Source: Methanobacteriota archaeon (GTDB lineage Archaea; Halobacteriota; Syntropharchaeia; DAOWMC01). Taken from it: a DNA stretch of 13,066 nucleotides. The stretch lies in NCBI GenBank assembly GCA_030643285.1, contig DAOWMC010000010.1, positions 1-13,066 on the forward strand. The letters are read 5' to 3'. Positions 5,796-12,990 of this stretch are shown in pieces. The notes below the pieces were generated by a model, which made no database searches, had not been told where the DNA came from, and was given only the letters and a program-made list of their open reading frames with translations. A program made the position numbers and the translations under genes. Each line of letters opens with the position of its first letter. Positions within the stretch are counted from its first letter, which is position 1.

Positions 5796-6914
5796 ATGAA
5801 AAAAGTAGCAGTTGTAAAATGTGCCGGGTACGAGGATATAAAAACCAGGGTTAAAGAAGCGATAGAGCTGATAGGTGGTTTTGAGCCAAAAGGAATGGTG
5901 GTTATCAAACCAAATGCAGGGTCCCCTCTAACGCCAAAAAGGGCCGCGAATACACATCATGCAGTTGTATCAGCAGTTGTTGAGCTTACCCGTGATTATG
6001 CATCGGAAGTAATTGTGGTGGAAAGTGAGGCAATTGCAGCCCCTGCGGATGTTTGCCTAAAAAAAAGTGGGATAGAAGAAGCGGTATTAAAATCCGGGGG
6101 CGAGCTCAGAATCCTGGATAATGATCCGAAGGTAAATGTAAAGATTGATGGCAAACGTCTAAAAGAGATAAAACTACCAAAAACAATAGTGGAGTGTGAC
6201 ACTCTGATAGATATCCCAAAGTTAAAAACAAATAGCTTTACTCTTCTCTCTCTGGGAATTAAAAACCTTATGGGTCTTTTGGATCGAACCGATAGGAAAA
6301 AAATTCATCGTACAGATATTTCACAGGCGCTTGTTGATACTCTAAAAGTTATAAAACCCGATTTGACCATTGTAGATGGCGTTTGCGCAATGGAGGGTCA
6401 GGGCCCTGTTTTTGGAGATGTGATTGAGCTTGGTTTGCTTATAGCCGGAAGGGATATTGTAGCAACAGATGCGGTCTCATCTTACGTTTCCGGTTTTTTC
6501 CCAGAAGAGATTGACACCACAAGAATTGCAGCTTGGGAGGGTATAGGAACATGTGACCTTGAAAGGATAGAGATCGTTGGAAGTAAAATAGAGGATGTAA
6601 AAAAGGTATTTAGGCGGCCTCTCTCTACCATTGAGGCAGTGTTTCCAAATGTTGATGCATACGTTGGTTGCGTCTGCAGAGGATGCTACGATCCGCTGAT
6701 GGTCACATTTGACGGTTTGAGGTTAAGGGGAAAACTAAAAAAGATGGGAAGAGTGACGGTGATAATGGGAAAGGATGCACCAATTCCCGATTCTTTTGGA
6801 GATAAAACTTTTATTGTTGGAGATTGTGCAAAAAAACATAAAGATAGCGGAGTTTTTATAAAAGGATGTCCACCACTGGACGAGCTATTTAAAGTAAACT
6901 TTGATAAAGTTTAA
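5796..6914 (+). CDS. DUF362 family protein with C-terminal cysteine cluster
   Basis: 372 residues. The N-terminal domain, about 1-240, carries DUF362 hallmarks: Ile-Lys-Pro-Asn (37-40), Pro-Lys-Leu-Lys-Thr-Asn (141-146), Gly-Ile-Lys-Asn-Leu-Met-Gly (154-160), and Asp-Gly-Val-Cys-Ala-Met-Glu-Gly-Gln-Gly-Pro (194-204). The C-terminal part contains Cys292, Cys294, Cys297, then Cys344 (Gly-Asp-Cys-Ala) and Cys358 (Gly-Cys-Pro-Pro), candidates for a metal or Fe-S site. It lacks the standard ferredoxin domain (two CxxCxxCxxxCP) that some DUF362 proteins have. The family is of uncertain biochemical role, and no substrate is proposed. GGGGG at about 5779-5783 may serve as ribosome binding site. It has no signal peptide and converges tail-to-tail with nusG, with 25 bases between stop codons. 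A short ORF and possible structured leader precede it. Confidence 0.85.
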   Translation: MKKVAVVKCAGYEDIKTRVKEAIELIGGFEPKGMVVIKPNAGSPLTPKRAANTHHAVVSAVVELTRDYASEVIVVESEAIAAPADVCLKKSGIEEAVLKSGGELRILDNDPKVNVKIDGKRLKEIKLPKTIVECDTLIDIPKLKTNSFTLLSLGIKNLMGLLDRTDRKKIHRTDISQALVDTLKVIKPDLTIVDGVCAMEGQGPVFGDVIELGLLIAGRDIVATDAVSSYVSGFFPEEIDTTRIAAWEGIGTCDLERIEIVGSKIEDVKKVFRRPLSTIEAVFPNVDAYVGCVCRGCYDPLMVTFDGLRLRGKLKKMGRVTVIMGKDAPIPDSFGDKTFIVGDCAKKHKDSGVFIKGCPPLDELFKVNFDKV

Positions 6915-6939
6915 GCCCCTCCGAGTAGTCTTGTGGTTC

Positions 6940-7404
6940 TTATTTGAGCTCTTCCTTATCCAGAACTCTGACGTGATCACCTCTAACTGTAACAGGTATT
7001 GGGACCATCGCATCAAACAACTCAACCGTTATCTCTTCATGTGTACTATCGACACGCTTAACCTTCGCCTTTTCACCTTTGAAAGGTCCGGAAATGAGCT
7101 CGACAATATCCCCTTCGGAGACACCTGTAACAGTTAGCTTTGGTGTTAGAAAATGCTCAATTTCACCTATTGTTGATGCACCTTTAACCAGGGCCCTTGC
7201 ATGATGTACATTTTGGATTACCTGATCTACAACCTCGGGTGCCGAAGATTCCACCAGAACGTACCCCCTTAGCTCATCGGGCACTAAAATAGATCTTATG
7301 TCAGATTTATACTTTCTGGCAACCTGCTCCAATAAATTGGCTACAGCTCGCTCCTGATTCACCGTTGTTTTGACAATAAAAATTGTTGGGTTACCGCTAT
7401 CCAT
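6940..7404 (-). CDS. nusG: Transcription elongation factor NusG/Spt5
   Basis: 154 residues, the expected size of archaeal Spt5. The N-terminal NGN domain (about 6-90) includes Ile-Phe-Ile-Val-Lys-Thr-Thr near its start and the Leu-Arg-Gly-Tyr-Val-Leu-Val-Glu strand. The KOW domain (about 95-130) has Gly-Asp-Ile-Val-Glu-Leu-Ile-Ser-Gly-Pro-Phe-Lys-Gly-Glu-Lys-Ala-Lys-Val. It binds the RNA polymerase clamp, with Spt4 as NGN partner, to promote processivity. ATG 7404 lies eight bases after the secE stop, and the ribosome binding site TAGGGG overlaps that stop, so it is the third gene of the ftsZ-secE-nusG operon. The ribosomal protein L11/L1/L10/L12 genes that commonly follow in euryarchaea are not here; a convergent DUF362 gene begins 25 bases away. 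Confidence 0.95.
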   Translation of the reverse strand: MDSGNPTIFIVKTTVNQERAVANLLEQVARKYKSDIRSILVPDELRGYVLVESSAPEVVDQVIQNVHHARALVKGASTIGEIEHFLTPKLTVTGVSEGDIVELISGPFKGEKAKVKRVDSTHEEITVELFDAMVPIPVTVRGDHVRVLDKEELK

Positions 7405-7412
7405 TTTTTCCC

Positions 7413-7610
7413 CTACCCCGAAGAAAGCAAAAGCGGCAATTCAGTCATTACAAGGTAGATTAAAAAGCCAATCGCCCCGATTAACAGTATCCCAAGCCCT
7501 GCAACCCTCGAAATCTTGGAAAATTCCTCTCTGGAGGGCCACCTAGTCAGCCTTAAAATCCTAACATATTCATTGAGTTTCTGTGAAACGGAACTTTTGT
7601 TTGTGCTCAT
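7413..7610 (-). CDS. secE: Preprotein translocase subunit SecE/Sec61-gamma
   Basis: 65 residues, typical for archaeal SecE. It has an amphipathic cytoplasmic N-terminal helix with the conserved Leu-Thr-Arg-Trp-Pro-Ser-Arg-Glu-Glu-Phe (21-30), followed by a single transmembrane helix (about 34-57). It clamps SecY in the protein-conducting channel. The ATG lies three bases downstream of the ftsZ stop, with no strong ribosome binding site of its own, so translation is probably coupled to ftsZ. The position between ftsZ and nusG is the classical euryarchaeal order. Confidence 0.93.
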   Translation of the reverse strand: MSTNKSSVSQKLNEYVRILRLTRWPSREEFSKISRVAGLGILLIGAIGFLIYLVMTELPLLLSSG

Positions 7611-7613
7611 CTT

Positions 7614-8717
7614 TTATCTTACAAAATCAATACCATATTTTTTTTGCAACCCTCTAGCGTCTGGTTTACCATAAATCTGTGGGGATTTTACACCAGTAAC
7701 AACCAACATAGTCCTTACAGTACGCTCCAAACCGGGATCTATCTGTGCACCCCATATAAGCCTTGCATTAGGATCAATCCGCTGATAAACCTCCTCGACA
7801 ACCCCTTCTGCTTCGGATACAGTCATATCAGGCCCTCCAACCACATTCACTAAGGCGGATGTTGCACCAGATATATCTACATCCAGTAATGGGCTCTTCA
7901 GCGCTTTTTTCACAGATTCGACAGCCCTCTCTTCGCCATCTGACTCACCCAAACCGATCATTGCCACACCACCTTTTTGCATAACTGTCCTTACATCTGC
8001 AAAATCCAGGTTGATCAATCCGGGTTTGGTTATCAGCTCTGTGATACCTTTTACTGCCCTCATTAATACCTCATCTGCAATCTTAAAGGCAGCATATAAT
8101 GGTAATTGGGGGACTATTTCCAGTAATTTATCATTCGGGACGACAATAACTGTGTCTGTGGATTCTCTTAACCGTTCCAACCCGGCCTCTGCATTTGACC
8201 TTCTTATCACGCCTTCGACACCAAAAGGCAAGGTTACAACTGCAATTGTTAATGCGCCGCTATCTCTCCCTGCTTCTGAGATGATAGGTGATGCCCCTGT
8301 TCCGGTCCCGCCACCAAGACCACAGGTTACAAATACCATATCCGCGCCATCAACTATCCCCCTAATTTCGTCATCAGCTTCCCTTGCCGCTTCCTCGCCA
8401 ATTTGTGGTAAACTTCCGGCACCAAGACCTCTTGTCTTTGTCCTTCCAATCAAAATCTTTTTGCTTGCCTGTATATGTAATAAATGTTGAGCATCGGTGT
8501 TAAGTGCATATAACTCTGCGCCTTTTATCCCCTCCTCCTCCATTCTCTGTATGGTGTTTGATCCACCGCCGCCACAACCAATAACCTTTATGTTTGTTTT
8601 TAGCCCCTGTAGAATGTCCTCAAGGTCCCTATTGGTTTCCTTAAACCTAGGATCATCCACCTGTGGAGCCGTAGCAATTTCAGCCCTTGAAAACGCCTCT
8701 TCAACTATTGTTTTCAT
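7614..8717 (-). CDS. ftsZ: Cell division GTPase FtsZ
   Basis: 367 residues, full length for archaeal FtsZ. The GTP-binding start [12 protein letters not shown] is at 43-54. The tubulin signature Gly-Gly-Gly-Thr-Gly-Thr-Gly is at 135-141. The catalytic T7 loop Asn-Leu-Asp-Phe-Ala-Asp (236-241) supplies the acidic residues that activate GTP hydrolysis in the neighbouring subunit. An N-terminal extension of about 40 residues precedes the core, as in other euryarchaeal FtsZ1 proteins. It polymerises into the cytokinetic ring under the membrane. The ATG at 8717 follows GGAGG (8723-8727). Being first in the operon with secE and nusG, under the promoter at 8771-8784, supports FtsZ1 rather than a distant CetZ; the Asn-Leu-Asp T7 loop also fits FtsZ. 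Confidence 0.96.
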   Translation of the reverse strand: MKTIVEEAFSRAEIATAPQVDDPRFKETNRDLEDILQGLKTNIKVIGCGGGGSNTIQRMEEEGIKGAELYALNTDAQHLLHIQASKKILIGRTKTRGLGAGSLPQIGEEAAREADDEIRGIVDGADMVFVTCGLGGGTGTGASPIISEAGRDSGALTIAVVTLPFGVEGVIRRSNAEAGLERLRESTDTVIVVPNDKLLEIVPQLPLYAAFKIADEVLMRAVKGITELITKPGLINLDFADVRTVMQKGGVAMIGLGESDGEERAVESVKKALKSPLLDVDISGATSALVNVVGGPDMTVSEAEGVVEEVYQRIDPNARLIWGAQIDPGLERTVRTMLVVTGVKSPQIYGKPDARGLQKKYGIDFVR

Positions 8718-8770
8718 TTTATCCTCCTTAGGGAGCTCCCCTCCTCATTGATTCAGTATGCCTTGATAGC

Positions 8771-8784
8771 ATTTATACTTTTCC
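8771..8784 (-). promoter_or_regulatory. Promoter of the ftsZ-secE-nusG operon
   Basis: Read on the minus strand: GGAA (BRE) then AAGTATAAAT (TATA). It predicts transcription start near 8748 and a leader of about 30 bases. That leader contains two purine-rich GGAGG-type sites (about 8739-8743 / 8750-8753 and 8723-8727) flanking the palindrome GGGAGCTCCC (8731-8740). Confidence 0.65.
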
Positions 8785-8953
8785 AATCCAATGATGAGTT
8801 GACCGGTTATATCCTCGGTAAATATCCCTCAAGAATATTCTATAACATTCTACTATTTCTTATTATTCTTAGCGTGCTATTTGTGGGAATTGGAATTAGA
8901 AAATTCCATTTGACACATCGACTGTATCAAACCCCTTATAAAACCCAACGAGC

Positions 8954-8971
8954 ATAAAATAGCTATTTTAT
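8954..8971. repeat. 18-base perfect palindrome at the end of the cohesin operon
   Basis: ATAAAATAGCTATTTTAT is its own reverse complement and covers the stop codon of the anchored cohesin gene (8968-8970). On the + strand it is followed by a T-run. A 7-base hairpin TGGAATT-AGAA-AATTCCA (8891-8908) lies further along the minus-strand transcript. They may be 3'-end or binding signals. Confidence 0.35.
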
Positions 8972-9768
8972 CTTTTTTGTGAAATAAAGTAGGATGCTAT
9001 CGAGGAACCAGCTATCATAAAGACAGCGCCAGATAATAAAATCCACCTCGTTGGGGGTGGTGGTGTAGGCGTCTCGGTAGGGCAAGGTGGAGTGGGCTGT
9101 GTATCTGTTAAAGAGGGTTCTGATGTTACATTCGGTGATAGAATAGTGGCAGTACGACTTGAAATTTTGAGTGGTGTCGGAACCGGTGTAGGTATGGTAA
9201 CATACTCCTCCTTAGGACTATCATCTCTTTTGATTCCACCACCCCTGCTACTGCCTCCACCACTTATTATTCCGGCGGGTGGAGTGGGGGTTTCAATATT
9301 GAATGTTCCACTATCTATCTCTCTTGGGACTTCACCCCCTCCATCATTTAACGATACAACGTCAAGACTTAAAGGGCTTGAGCCCCCCTCATTTCCCACG
9401 GCTCTCAGTGTCACATCGGCAAATTTAGTATCCCCATTAAGTCCATCACCCATATTTACAGCGGCATAGCAGGTGGATCCGGCTGAGTTGTTTATTTCCT
9501 TAAAAGTTTCAAAATTGAGGTCACTATTACCAATATAAATAACCTCGACAACAGAACCATCGTAATTTAAAAGAATATGGGCACCTTTAATATTTGTTGC
9601 ATTGTTTATCATTATCGGAGCTGTTATATTTTCACCATGTTTTACACTAACATCCTGTATATAAACAGTTGTAGCTGCTGCTGAGGTGAAGGTTGCAGTT
9701 AACAGTATGAGAATAAATGAAAACACAATCCTTTTAATGTTCCTTCCTTTCATCGTTAGTTTATACAT
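8968..9768 (-). CDS. Membrane-anchored cohesin-domain protein
   Basis: 266 residues. An N-terminal signal peptide (basic Lys/Arg residues 7-13, hydrophobic 14-28, Ala-rich cleavage area 30-32) leads into one cohesin domain (about 33-160) with the repeated pattern Gly-Ala-His-Ile-Leu-Leu-Asn-Tyr-Asp, Phe-Ala-Asp-Val-Thr-Leu-Arg-Ala-Val-Gly and Ser-Ser-Pro-Leu-Ser-Leu. A Gly-rich and then Pro/Thr-rich linker (about 160-241) follows, and a C-terminal transmembrane helix (242-261) ends in Gln-Lys-Arg, suggesting a stop-transfer anchor with the cohesin outside. ATG 9768 is placed by GAGGT (9773-9777); an internal Met at 9753 is an alternative. It follows the cohesin-dockerin gene by eight bases and clearly shares ancestry with its cohesin domain. 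It probably holds dockerin-bearing proteins on the cell surface. Confidence 0.85.
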   Translation of the reverse strand: MYKLTMKGRNIKRIVFSFILILLTATFTSAAATTVYIQDVSVKHGENITAPIMINNATNIKGAHILLNYDGSVVEVIYIGNSDLNFETFKEINNSAGSTCYAAVNMGDGLNGDTKFADVTLRAVGNEGGSSPLSLDVVSLNDGGGEVPREIDSGTFNIETPTPPAGIISGGGSSRGGGIKRDDSPKEEYVTIPTPVPTPLKISSRTATILSPNVTSEPSLTDTQPTPPCPTETPTPPPPTRWILLSGAVFMIAGSSIASYFISQKR

Positions 9769-9776
9769 TTCTACCT

Positions 9777-10769
9777 CTAATGGAGTATCCCATACCCATT
9801 TATGCGATATAAATAGTTCACCAAATATATGCCATCTTCCAAAATTACAGCCCCATCACCGGTAACATCTGCTAAACCAGAATCAATATTTCCATAACCA
9901 TCTACAAGCAACGCATGGTTTAAAAGGTATACCCCATCTTTCAAATCAACCTTTCCGTCTCTGTCCACATCCCCGTTTTGTGCAACGTTTAGCTCTATGT
10001 TAACCATGCTGTTTGAGTTGCCGTGCCCATCCATTGCGGTGACTAAAAAGTTGTATGTGCCCTGTGAAACACCGTTTGGCACGGATACATCTACTGACCA
10101 TATATCAGATCCGATATATTGCATAGGTTGTTCATTTGATCCACCGATCAGAGATAGATCAACAGTCACTTGGCTAACACCGTCCGGATCGCTTACCGTT
10201 ACATTCAACGTAGAGGTTTCACCCCATGTAAAATCGTTATCTGTGTCAATTGGAATCACATTTGGATTGGCCGATGGAGATGTAACTGAGGGGGGTACCA
10301 AATCGGATATCACCATAAACGTTCCATCTGATACTGTTCTTGAAATCTCCTCATAGTTGCTATCCTGTATTGATATAACGTTTAAGGACAACGGGCTCGA
10401 ATCACCGGTTCCACCTACCGCTTTAAATGTTACATCAGCGAATCTAATGTCCGGGCCATTTTGGGCATCGGGCTGATTTATGGCGGCATATCGCACAAGG
10501 CCTATGGAATTGCTAATGTTTTCATACGTGATAAAATTTAGATCACTACCCTCGATGTCGGTCACTTGAACAATCGATTGGTCATAACTTAGTTTTATAT
10601 ATGCCCCGCTAACGTTTGTTACGTCGTATATCATTATTGGCAAAACTGCAGTTTCATCAGGTCCTACTGTGGCGTTAGATATTGAAACTGTTGTTGCAGA
10701 TGCTGATGCCTGAAAAGCAATCATAATAATAAACACACCAAAAATTGCAATTATTTTTTTAATTTTCAT
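9777..10769 (-). CDS. Secreted protein with cohesin, Ig-like and dockerin domains
   Basis: 330 residues. A signal peptide (Lys-rich start, hydrophobic 6-19, Ala-Ser-Ala-Ser-Ala near 21-25) is followed by a cohesin domain (about 26-155), a Pro-rich hinge, and a beta-rich Ig-like domain (about 175-262; Thr-Leu-Asn-Val-Thr-Val-Ser-Asp-Pro-Asp-Gly). The protein ends in a complete type-I-like dockerin (about 266-325) with two F-hand calcium loops: Asp267, Asp269, Asp271, Asp278 and Asp301, Thr303, Asp305, Asp312, each followed by Gly-Val/Ile-Tyr-Leu. No membrane anchor is visible. It is the first gene of a two-gene operon with the anchored cohesin protein. Carrying both cohesin and dockerin, it could link anchored cohesin to further dockerin proteins or polymerise with itself. 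No enzymatic domain is seen. An adjacent cohesin and cohesin-dockerin pair is, as I recall, known from Archaeoglobus fulgidus. Confidence 0.9.
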   Translation of the reverse strand: MKIKKIIAIFGVFIIMIAFQASASATTVSISNATVGPDETAVLPIMIYDVTNVSGAYIKLSYDQSIVQVTDIEGSDLNFITYENISNSIGLVRYAAINQPDAQNGPDIRFADVTFKAVGGTGDSSPLSLNVISIQDSNYEEISRTVSDGTFMVISDLVPPSVTSPSANPNVIPIDTDNDFTWGETSTLNVTVSDPDGVSQVTVDLSLIGGSNEQPMQYIGSDIWSVDVSVPNGVSQGTYNFLVTAMDGHGNSNSMVNIELNVAQNGDVDRDGKVDLKDGVYLLNHALLVDGYGNIDSGLADVTGDGAVILEDGIYLVNYLYRINGYGILH

Positions 10770-10789
10770 TCCTCTTTTCCCCCTCTACT

Positions 10790-10819
10790 TTATATTATAT
10801 TGAACAAGACTATATAACG
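10790..10819 (-). promoter_or_regulatory. Promoter of the cohesin operon
   Basis: Two TATA-like elements on the minus strand: ACGTTATATAGTC (near 10807-10819) and ATATAATATA (10791-10800). The first predicts a start near 10787 and an 18-base leader with the GAGGGGG/GAGGA ribosome binding area (10771-10785) before ATG 10769. The second would give an almost leaderless mRNA. The remaining bases to 10973 hold nothing recognisable. Confidence 0.45.
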
Positions 10820-10973
10820 TATGGCACGAATTTGGAATTAGATGAACATGAAAAGCATTTTTATGTAGCTTTTGGACAAATAAAAATTATCAATTCACAT
10901 TCCGGATTTCACAAGAATATGAAAGGGCGGATATCGGGCCATATACAAAAAAAAATTAAACCATAAACTCCAT

Positions 10974-12371
10974 CTAATGAAACGGCCTAATTATATTCCC
11001 ACATCCCGGTTTTGCTAAAATCTCACCATCCTCATAAACCTTTACACCCCTAAGAAACGTTGCATATGGCTTAGCCTTTATAATCCTGCCATCAAATGGC
11101 GAATGTTTTGCCTTAGAAAAAAAGTTATCAGGATTTATTTTTTCATTTGTATTTGAAATTACGACAAGATCTGCAAAATATCCTTCTCTTATCATTCCTT
11201 TTTTCTCCAAATTGAAAACTTTTGCAGGATTTTCAGAACATACTTCAATCAGCCTTTTGTAAGTTAATCTACCTTCCAATACCTCGGTATACATCATCGG
11301 AAGCATTGTCTCAAGGTTTGGAACGCCAGAAGGTGCTTCAGAAAAAGATTTTTCTTTTTCTTGCTTTGGATGAGGGGCATGTTCGGATGCGACTATGTTC
11401 AATGTTCCGCATTTCAACGCATGCCATAAAATATCGTTATCTTCTTTCGCTCTAAGCGGCTCAACCATTTTTGCAAATGCACCACGCCTCTTAAGTTCCT
11501 CTTTGGTCAGGAAAAGATGATGTGGTGAAACATCTGCTGTAATTTTAAATAATCCATTCTTTTTATCCCGTATATGTTTAAGTCCGAGTTTGAATATCTC
11601 AAGGCTCTTCAGAGAGCTTAAATGGCTAATATGTATGTGCACCCCTGCAGATATTGCAATTTCCGAATAGAACTTTACTGCACTTGCCTCAAGTTCTGGG
11701 GGATGTTTGTTTAAAAAATTCGTAATTTCATCAGAGCCAAAATCTTGCTCTAAAGCTCCTTTGTTTTTGGATTTGATTGATTTTGAAGATACATCTATTG
11801 CATGAATGCATATTGGAAGTTTACATCCCGATAATTTTAAAAAAGCCTCTAAAACGGTATCTCGGTCATATATATCGTATTTTGTGTATGGGTGCAGGGG
11901 ATAAATTTTAAACCCGGCGATTCCAAGATCGATCATCTTAGGCAGATCGTTTATTAAATCATCCGGAATTGAAGAAAAAAATCCAACATCGGCCACAATC
12001 TTACTTTTGGCACTTTCTTTTTTTGCCTTTAAATTTTCAGGGTTTATTGTGGGTGGGTCAGTATTTTGCATATCCAAGACCGTGGTTATCCCCCCTGCCA
12101 CAGCGGCCATTGTCCCGGTGTCAAAATCCTCCTTGTATGATAAATTCAGACCTCTTAGATGGGCATGAACATCCACCAAACCCGGAAGAACAACCATGCC
12201 TTTAGCATCGAAAACCTCATCACTTTTCGGAAGATTATCAGGTTTTGCCACCTGCTCAATTAATCCATCATTTATTGCTATGCCACATTCAACCAGGTTA
12301 TTTGGCTCGATTTCACTTACAAAAGGTACCTTAGCATTAATAATTTTAAGATCAACATCATGTGCAGTCAT
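10974..12371 (-). CDS. Dihydroorotase-like cyclic amidohydrolase
   Basis: 465 residues from ATG 12371. I prefer this to ATG 12389 because the TATA box lies only about 12 bases before the latter and 25-30 before the former. The fold is an amidohydrolase TIM barrel: metal ligands His69/His71 with Arg73 (His-Ala-His-Leu-Arg), Asn103 (Met-Gln-Asn-Thr), Lys155 (Gly-Phe-Lys-Ile-Tyr-Pro, probable carboxylated lysine), His190 and His250 (His-Ile-Ser-His-Leu-Ser-Ser). The late motifs Ser-Pro-His-His-Leu-Phe-Leu-Thr and His-Ala-Pro-His are dihydroorotase-like. If so it closes carbamoyl-aspartate to dihydroorotate in pyrimidine synthesis. Two unusual points: the catalytic Asp of Thr-Asp-His-Ala-Pro-His is Glu330, and Asn-Pro-Pro-Leu-Arg is replaced by Val-Glu-Pro-Leu-Arg. 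A paralogue with another cyclic amide substrate (hydantoin, allantoin or unknown) is therefore possible. No other pyrimidine gene is present nearby. Confidence 0.8.
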   Translation of the reverse strand: MTAHDVDLKIINAKVPFVSEIEPNNLVECGIAINDGLIEQVAKPDNLPKSDEVFDAKGMVVLPGLVDVHAHLRGLNLSYKEDFDTGTMAAVAGGITTVLDMQNTDPPTINPENLKAKKESAKSKIVADVGFFSSIPDDLINDLPKMIDLGIAGFKIYPLHPYTKYDIYDRDTVLEAFLKLSGCKLPICIHAIDVSSKSIKSKNKGALEQDFGSDEITNFLNKHPPELEASAVKFYSEIAISAGVHIHISHLSSLKSLEIFKLGLKHIRDKKNGLFKITADVSPHHLFLTKEELKRRGAFAKMVEPLRAKEDNDILWHALKCGTLNIVASEHAPHPKQEKEKSFSEAPSGVPNLETMLPMMYTEVLEGRLTYKRLIEVCSENPAKVFNLEKKGMIREGYFADLVVISNTNEKINPDNFFSKAKHSPFDGRIIKAKPYATFLRGVKVYEDGEILAKPGCGNIIRPFH

Positions 12372-12393
12372 CACTAATGCCCTTAGCATTAGA

Positions 12394-12405
12394 TATTATA
12401 TAAAA
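12394..12405 (-). promoter_or_regulatory. TATA box of the amidohydrolase gene
   Basis: TTTTATATAATA on the minus strand, centred about 25 bases before 12376. It lies between the DUF116 stop and the amidohydrolase start, supporting a separate, near-leaderless transcript beginning close to ATG 12371. Confidence 0.45.
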
Positions 12406-12412
12406 CTACGTC

Positions 12413-12949
12413 CTACAATGTGTTTTTAGGACACACTACCTGTGAAATCCTTAAAACCTCTTTGACCCTTTCGACATCTACTTCCGTATTTGCACAGCCT
12501 GTTTTGGATAGATAAATTACCTGGGTTGGGGTTTTGGGCCTTATATGCCGCACCATGGCCAAACCTGCTACTAGTTCGTCATAACAGGCTACAGCAACAA
12601 TAGCTTCCGGAACGTTTTGCTCTAAAAACTTTTTTATGACACTTCCACCAGGTGCTATTAAAACTTTATATCCTAAAACTTCAGCAAAGGTTTTCAAACG
12701 GAATATCGGGCAGTCCCTGTTGCAAAAAGCACAGATAAAACCGGATTCGTTATATTCACCTTTACAGGTGGATACTTTCCTGAGGCAATGGGGTAAAAAC
12801 AAAACTCGTTTTGATATCGTTGTCTTTTCAAATCCTCTCCTCTCGGTTGAATTGTAAAATTCTAATTCCAGTGATCTGTTTTCTTCGGAGACATCTTGTT
12901 TTGGTAGTTTCATATACATAAGATCCGATTCAAGAACATTTTCTTCCAT
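12413..12949 (-). CDS. DUF116 family cysteine-rich protein
   Basis: 178 residues. After an uncharacteristic N-terminal 45 residues, the sequence follows the DUF116 pattern: Val-Leu-Phe-Leu-Pro-His-Cys-Leu-Arg (49-57), Cys62, then Cys73, Cys76, Cys80-Pro-Ile (Cys-x2-Cys-x3-Cys), Pro-Gly-Gly-Ser-Val-Ile-Lys-Lys (100-107), Val-Ala-Cys-Tyr-Asp-Glu-Leu (120-126) and a Thr-Gly-Cys-Ala-Asn-Thr-Glu-Val-Asp tail (150-158). Eight cysteines, most at family-conserved positions, suggest a metal or Fe-S site, but no biochemical function is established to my knowledge. It has no signal peptide or membrane helix, so it is cytoplasmic. ATG 12949 lies about 11 bases after the expected transcription start; Met at residues 11 or 13 are alternatives. 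The amidohydrolase follows downstream but with its own promoter. Confidence 0.85.
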   Translation of the reverse strand: MEENVLESDLMYMKLPKQDVSEENRSLELEFYNSTERRGFEKTTISKRVLFLPHCLRKVSTCKGEYNESGFICAFCNRDCPIFRLKTFAEVLGYKVLIAPGGSVIKKFLEQNVPEAIVAVACYDELVAGLAMVRHIRPKTPTQVIYLSKTGCANTEVDVERVKEVLRISQVVCPKNTL

Positions 12950-12980
12950 TTTAAATACCTATTATCAACCATATCTGAAC

Positions 12981-12990
12981 ATATATTAAA
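12981..12990 (-). promoter_or_regulatory. Candidate TATA box of the DUF116 gene
   Basis: TTTAATATAT on the minus strand, about 25 bases before a predicted start near 12960 and roughly 35 bases before ATG 12949. The remaining bases to the right edge contain a run of eight T (13013-13020) and no recognisable gene. Confidence 0.4.

Noticed and set aside
8011..8490. Long + strand open frame of 159 codons
   Set aside because: Antisense shadow of ftsZ, which has full family motifs on the minus strand.
8748..8957. 69-codon open frame with a hydrophobic segment, + strand
   Set aside because: It has only a TTG start without ribosome binding site and overlaps the ftsZ promoter and leader on the opposite strand. 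The hydrophobic stretch follows from T-rich DNA.
9092..9469. Gly/Pro-rich 125-codon + strand frame
   Set aside because: Antisense shadow of the Pro/Thr linker of the cohesin gene.
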